7,268 nt of DNA from an uncultured Blautia sp. (GTDB lineage: Bacteria; Bacillota; Clostridia; Lachnospirales; Lachnospiraceae), in the NCBI GenBank assembly GCA_900547615.1, contig URHH01000128.1, positions 1 to 7,268 on the forward strand, in the 5' to 3' direction. Position 1 is the first letter of the stretch, and every line of letters starts with the position of its first letter. Below the pieces are notes generated by a model that made no database searches, was not told the origin of the DNA, and was given only the letters and a program-made list of their open reading frames with translations. A program made the position numbers and the translations under genes. Below are positions 5,060-7,268 of this stretch, piece after piece.

Positions 5060-6286
5060 TTATGCTTCTGCTCTCCTCAAAAGGTCGTATACTTCCATTT
5101 TGATTCCGAGATCTACAAATAACTTCTGCTGAGGGTGAGGCGCGCTTTCCACCTGACTGCCTTCCTCATCATAAATAGCTTTTACTGTCACCGGGATATT
5201 CTCCCCGTTCGGCTTCATCACCTCTATTGTCTCGCCTGTGACAAATTTATTTCTCTGGGTGATCTGCACAAGTCCCCGTTCATCTATGGCTTCTGCAAAG
5301 CCCAGATAAGTATACTCTTTCACATAGGTATTGTTGTCATAAATCTGAGTATTCTCGTCTGGTTTTCCATAGAAAAATCCGGTCGTAAACTGACGGTAGG
5401 TACAGTTTGAAATCTGTTCTTTATACCAGTCCATATTTGCCTTATATTTTTCCGGGCTCTCCATATAATCATCGATGGCTTTTCTGTATGTTCTTGCCAC
5501 AGTCGCAACATAGAGCGCAGTTTTCATGCGGCCCTCTATTTTAAGGCTGTCAATGCCGCTTGTCAACACATCATCCATATGCTCGATCATACAGAGATCC
5601 TTGGAATTAAAAATGTAAGTTCCTCTTTCATTTTCAAAAACAGGCATATATTCTCCGGGGCGCTTCTCCTCCACAATGGAATACTTCCATCTGCACGGGT
5701 GGGTGCAGGCTCCTCTGTTTGCATCTCTTCCCACAAGATAATTGCTTAAAAGGCATCGTCCGGAATAGGAAATACACATGGCTCCATGAACAAATGTCTC
5801 GATTTCCATATCCTCCGGAATATGGGCGCGGATCTCCCGGATTTCTTCAAGAGAAAGCTCTCTTGCCGTCACCACGCGCTTTGCTCCAAGGCTGTACCAG
5901 AAGCGGTACGTCTCATAGTTTGTATTATTTGCCTGCGTGCTGATATGGCGCTCGATTTCCGGACAGATTTCTTTTGCATATGTAAAAATCCCCGGATCTG
6001 CAATGATCAGTCCGTCCGGGCGCAATTCCTTCAGTTCATAAAGATATTCCCGGACGCCTTTCAGGTCTTCATTATGAGCAAGAATATTTACTGTCACATA
6101 GACCTTTACTCCATGCTCATGCGCAAAGGCGATTCCCTCTCTCATATCTTCTTTTGAGAAATTTTTTGCCTTTGCCCGAAGTCCGAATGCCTCGCCGCCG
6201 ATATACACCGCGTCTGCACCAAAAATAACAGCGATTTTTAATACCTCAAGGCTGCTTGCGGGAACTAATAATTCTGGTTTTCTCAT
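5060..6286 (-). CDS. trhP: U32-family tRNA hydroxylation protein TrhP
   Basis: The product has 408 residues and belongs to the family long annotated as peptidase U32. Its members TrhP (E. coli YegQ, B. subtilis YrrN/YrrO) form 5-hydroxyuridine at position 34 of tRNA, drawing on prephenate. The U32 signature is present exactly: E163, F165, G168, then C171 and C178 within ETFVHGAMCISYSGRCLLS. C194 and C198 (ACTHPC) follow, giving four candidate ligands for an iron-sulfur cluster. The first 10 residues (MRKPELLVPA) and ADAVYIGG are typical of the family, and the C-terminal part (about 330-400) looks like the usual small beta domain. The start ATG has AGGAG 7 nt upstream, inside the end of trmR, only 4 nt after that gene's stop. 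Adjacency to trmR supports tRNA modification over proteolysis. B. subtilis has two such genes in tandem; only one is seen here. Confidence 0.87.
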   Translation of the reverse strand: MRKPELLVPASSLEVLKIAVIFGADAVYIGGEAFGLRAKAKNFSKEDMREGIAFAHEHGVKVYVTVNILAHNEDLKGVREYLYELKELRPDGLIIADPGIFTYAKEICPEIERHISTQANNTNYETYRFWYSLGAKRVVTARELSLEEIREIRAHIPEDMEIETFVHGAMCISYSGRCLLSNYLVGRDANRGACTHPCRWKYSIVEEKRPGEYMPVFENERGTYIFNSKDLCMIEHMDDVLTSGIDSLKIEGRMKTALYVATVARTYRKAIDDYMESPEKYKANMDWYKEQISNCTYRQFTTGFFYGKPDENTQIYDNNTYVKEYTYLGFAEAIDERGLVQITQRNKFVTGETIEVMKPNGENIPVTVKAIYDEEGSQVESAPHPQQKLFVDLGIKMEVYDLLRRAEA

Positions 6287-6290
6287 CTTT

Positions 6291-6935
6291 TCACTCCTGT
6301 CTGATGCTCACTGCTGCTCCGTCTCCCACAGGAAGAACAGAGGTTACAAGAATCGGATTATGGGTCAGCTCATAAAGATATTCCCGCATTCTTTTATAAA
6401 TGGTACGGTTTCTCCGCTCCACAAGATAACGGGATTCTATAATATCCCCTTCCTGAAGCACATTGTCTGATACAAGAACGCTTCCTTTTTCCATAAGGCG
6501 TAAAATATCGGGAAGCCAGTTGATATATTGCCCTTTTGCAGCGTCCATAAAAATAAAATCATACGTCCCCGAAAGGGTTTTTAGAATTTCTCCTGCGTCT
6601 CCTTCCAGAAGCGTGATCTGCTCTTCTCTCTCTGCCTTTTTAAAGTTTTCTTTTGCGATGGGGATTCTTTTTTCATAGTTTTCTATTGTGGTAATTTTAA
6701 GGTCAGAGGGACCATACTCACACATAAGAAGTGTGGAGAAGCCAACGGCTGTCCCCACCTCCAGAATACGTTTTGGCTTTTTCATTGCCAGAAGCGTCTT
6801 TATAAAGCTCTGCATTTCTCTTCGTATCACAGGAACCCCTGTTTCTAATGCAGTCTGTTCCAGTTCTTCCAGAAAGTCCGTATTTCCGGTGTTCAGTGAG
6901 TTAATATACGTCCGCATACGCTCATCTACAATCAC
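6291..6935 (-). CDS. trmR: tRNA 5-hydroxyuridine methyltransferase TrmR (YrrM-like)
   Basis: The 214-residue product is a class I SAM-dependent O-methyltransferase of the caffeoyl-CoA/catechol type. The SAM motif is ILEVGTAVGFST (57-68), and IEN (84-86) is the acidic post-I region. DFIFMDAAKGQY (126-137) and SDNVLQEGD (156-164) provide the likely metal ligands Asp131, Asp157 and Asn158. The end, LPVGDGAAVS, closely resembles B. subtilis YrrM/TrmR, which methylates 5-hydroxyuridine-34 of tRNA to 5-methoxyuridine. The neighbouring trhP should make its substrate, which supports the specific call over a generic methyltransferase. The start is GTG at 6935, in a GTGA overlap with the upstream gene's stop, with AAGGAG (6951-6946) 10 nt upstream. 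An ATG at 6917 is possible but lacks a ribosome binding site. Confidence 0.87.
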   Translation of the reverse strand: MIVDERMRTYINSLNTGNTDFLEELEQTALETGVPVIRREMQSFIKTLLAMKKPKRILEVGTAVGFSTLLMCEYGPSDLKITTIENYEKRIPIAKENFKKAEREEQITLLEGDAGEILKTLSGTYDFIFMDAAKGQYINWLPDILRLMEKGSVLVSDNVLQEGDIIESRYLVERRNRTIYKRMREYLYELTHNPILVTSVLPVGDGAAVSIRQE

Positions 6936-7268
6936 TGGGTTTCGGCTCCTTCCTGTTCCTCATCGCCTGCAAGGATTCCCATAATTCTCGCAGGGGTATA
7001 AGCGGTACTTAAGAGATACGTTCCAGGTTTCATCTGTCCGCTGTAATTGGACAGCTTTTCCTGTGCATAAAAAACAAGTGCATCTTCCACAAGTCCTTTT
7101 TTCTCCAGTGTTTTTGCAACCTTATATACAGAGGCTCCTTCCTCTACTACAATGGTTACTTCCTGTCCGTTCCCCGGACTCATTGCCTGCTGATTAAATA
7201 CATCGTATCCAAACTGATACGCCGATCTTCCAAGCCAGAAGATCAATACTGCCACACAGACATAAAGA
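6932..7268 (-). CDS. Short MltG-like (YceG) membrane protein, 5' end outside window
   Basis: The frame is open to the right edge, so the start is not in the window; about 111 codons are visible. A hydrophobic segment (VCVAVLIFWLG) forms a membrane anchor. It is followed by an extracytoplasmic domain with VTIVVEEGASVYKVAKTLEK, GLVEDALVFYAQEKL and MKPGTYLLSTAYTPARIMGIL. This is the LysM-like N-terminal domain of MltG, the endolytic murein transglycosylase that cuts nascent glycan strands. The protein ends right after this domain with an acidic tail (DEEQEGAETQ). The larger YceG catalytic domain and its glutamate are absent, and no remnant of it is seen between here and trmR. B. subtilis yrrL, next to yrrM, encodes full-length MltG, so the gene's position is conserved. 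The role may be regulatory or peptidoglycan-binding; enzymatic activity is unlikely. The stop overlaps the trmR start by 4 nt. Confidence 0.8.
   Translation of the reverse strand, partial: LYVCVAVLIFWLGRSAYQFGYDVFNQQAMSPGNGQEVTIVVEEGASVYKVAKTLEKKGLVEDALVFYAQEKLSNYSGQMKPGTYLLSTAYTPARIMGILAGDEEQEGAETQ

Overview
The window looks like chromosomal DNA of a spore-forming Firmicute of the class Clostridia, most likely Lachnospiraceae. The reasons are the protein sequences, strong AGGAGG-type ribosome binding sites, GTG and TTG starts, and a sporulation sigma factor with no pro-sequence. Nothing looks mobile or recently transferred. Almost all of the DNA is coding and nearly every gene is on the minus strand; only the sigma factor gene is on the plus strand.

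Layout, from high to low coordinates (the direction of minus-strand transcription). (1) 7268-5060: a tight operon of a short MltG-like membrane protein (5' end outside the window), the tRNA methyltransferase trmR and the U32-family tRNA hydroxylation protein trhP. It matches the Bacillus yrrL-yrrM-yrrN/O cluster, and its last two products should make 5-methoxyuridine at tRNA position 34. (2) A hairpin at 5014-5049 separates it from convergent sigK (4385-5014, plus strand). (3) A divergent intergenic region holds a sigma-K-type promoter for sigK and a sigma-A-type promoter for an asparaginase-ribokinase operon (4251-2355). (4) The sigma-A-type promoter overlapping the end of the ribokinase gene starts a leader of about 230 nt. 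I recognise this leader as a yybP-ykoY (manganese) riboswitch followed by an intrinsic terminator. It precedes hflK-hflC, a pair of SPFH membrane proteins that modulate the FtsH protease. (5) Downstream of hflC a strong promoter with an A-rich upstream element drives a leader that opens with a hairpin, then rpmJ (ribosomal protein L36), which runs off the left edge.

The most notable observation is the manganese riboswitch in front of hflKC. The aptamer's closing strand is also one arm of the terminator, so the architecture predicts expression when Mn2+ is high. This would tie membrane protein quality control to manganese stress, whereas the best known members of this riboswitch class control manganese exporters. 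Secondary points are the rpmJ promoter and leader with no infA upstream, the sigK gene with neither pro-sequence nor skin-type interruption, and the MltG-like protein that lacks a catalytic domain.
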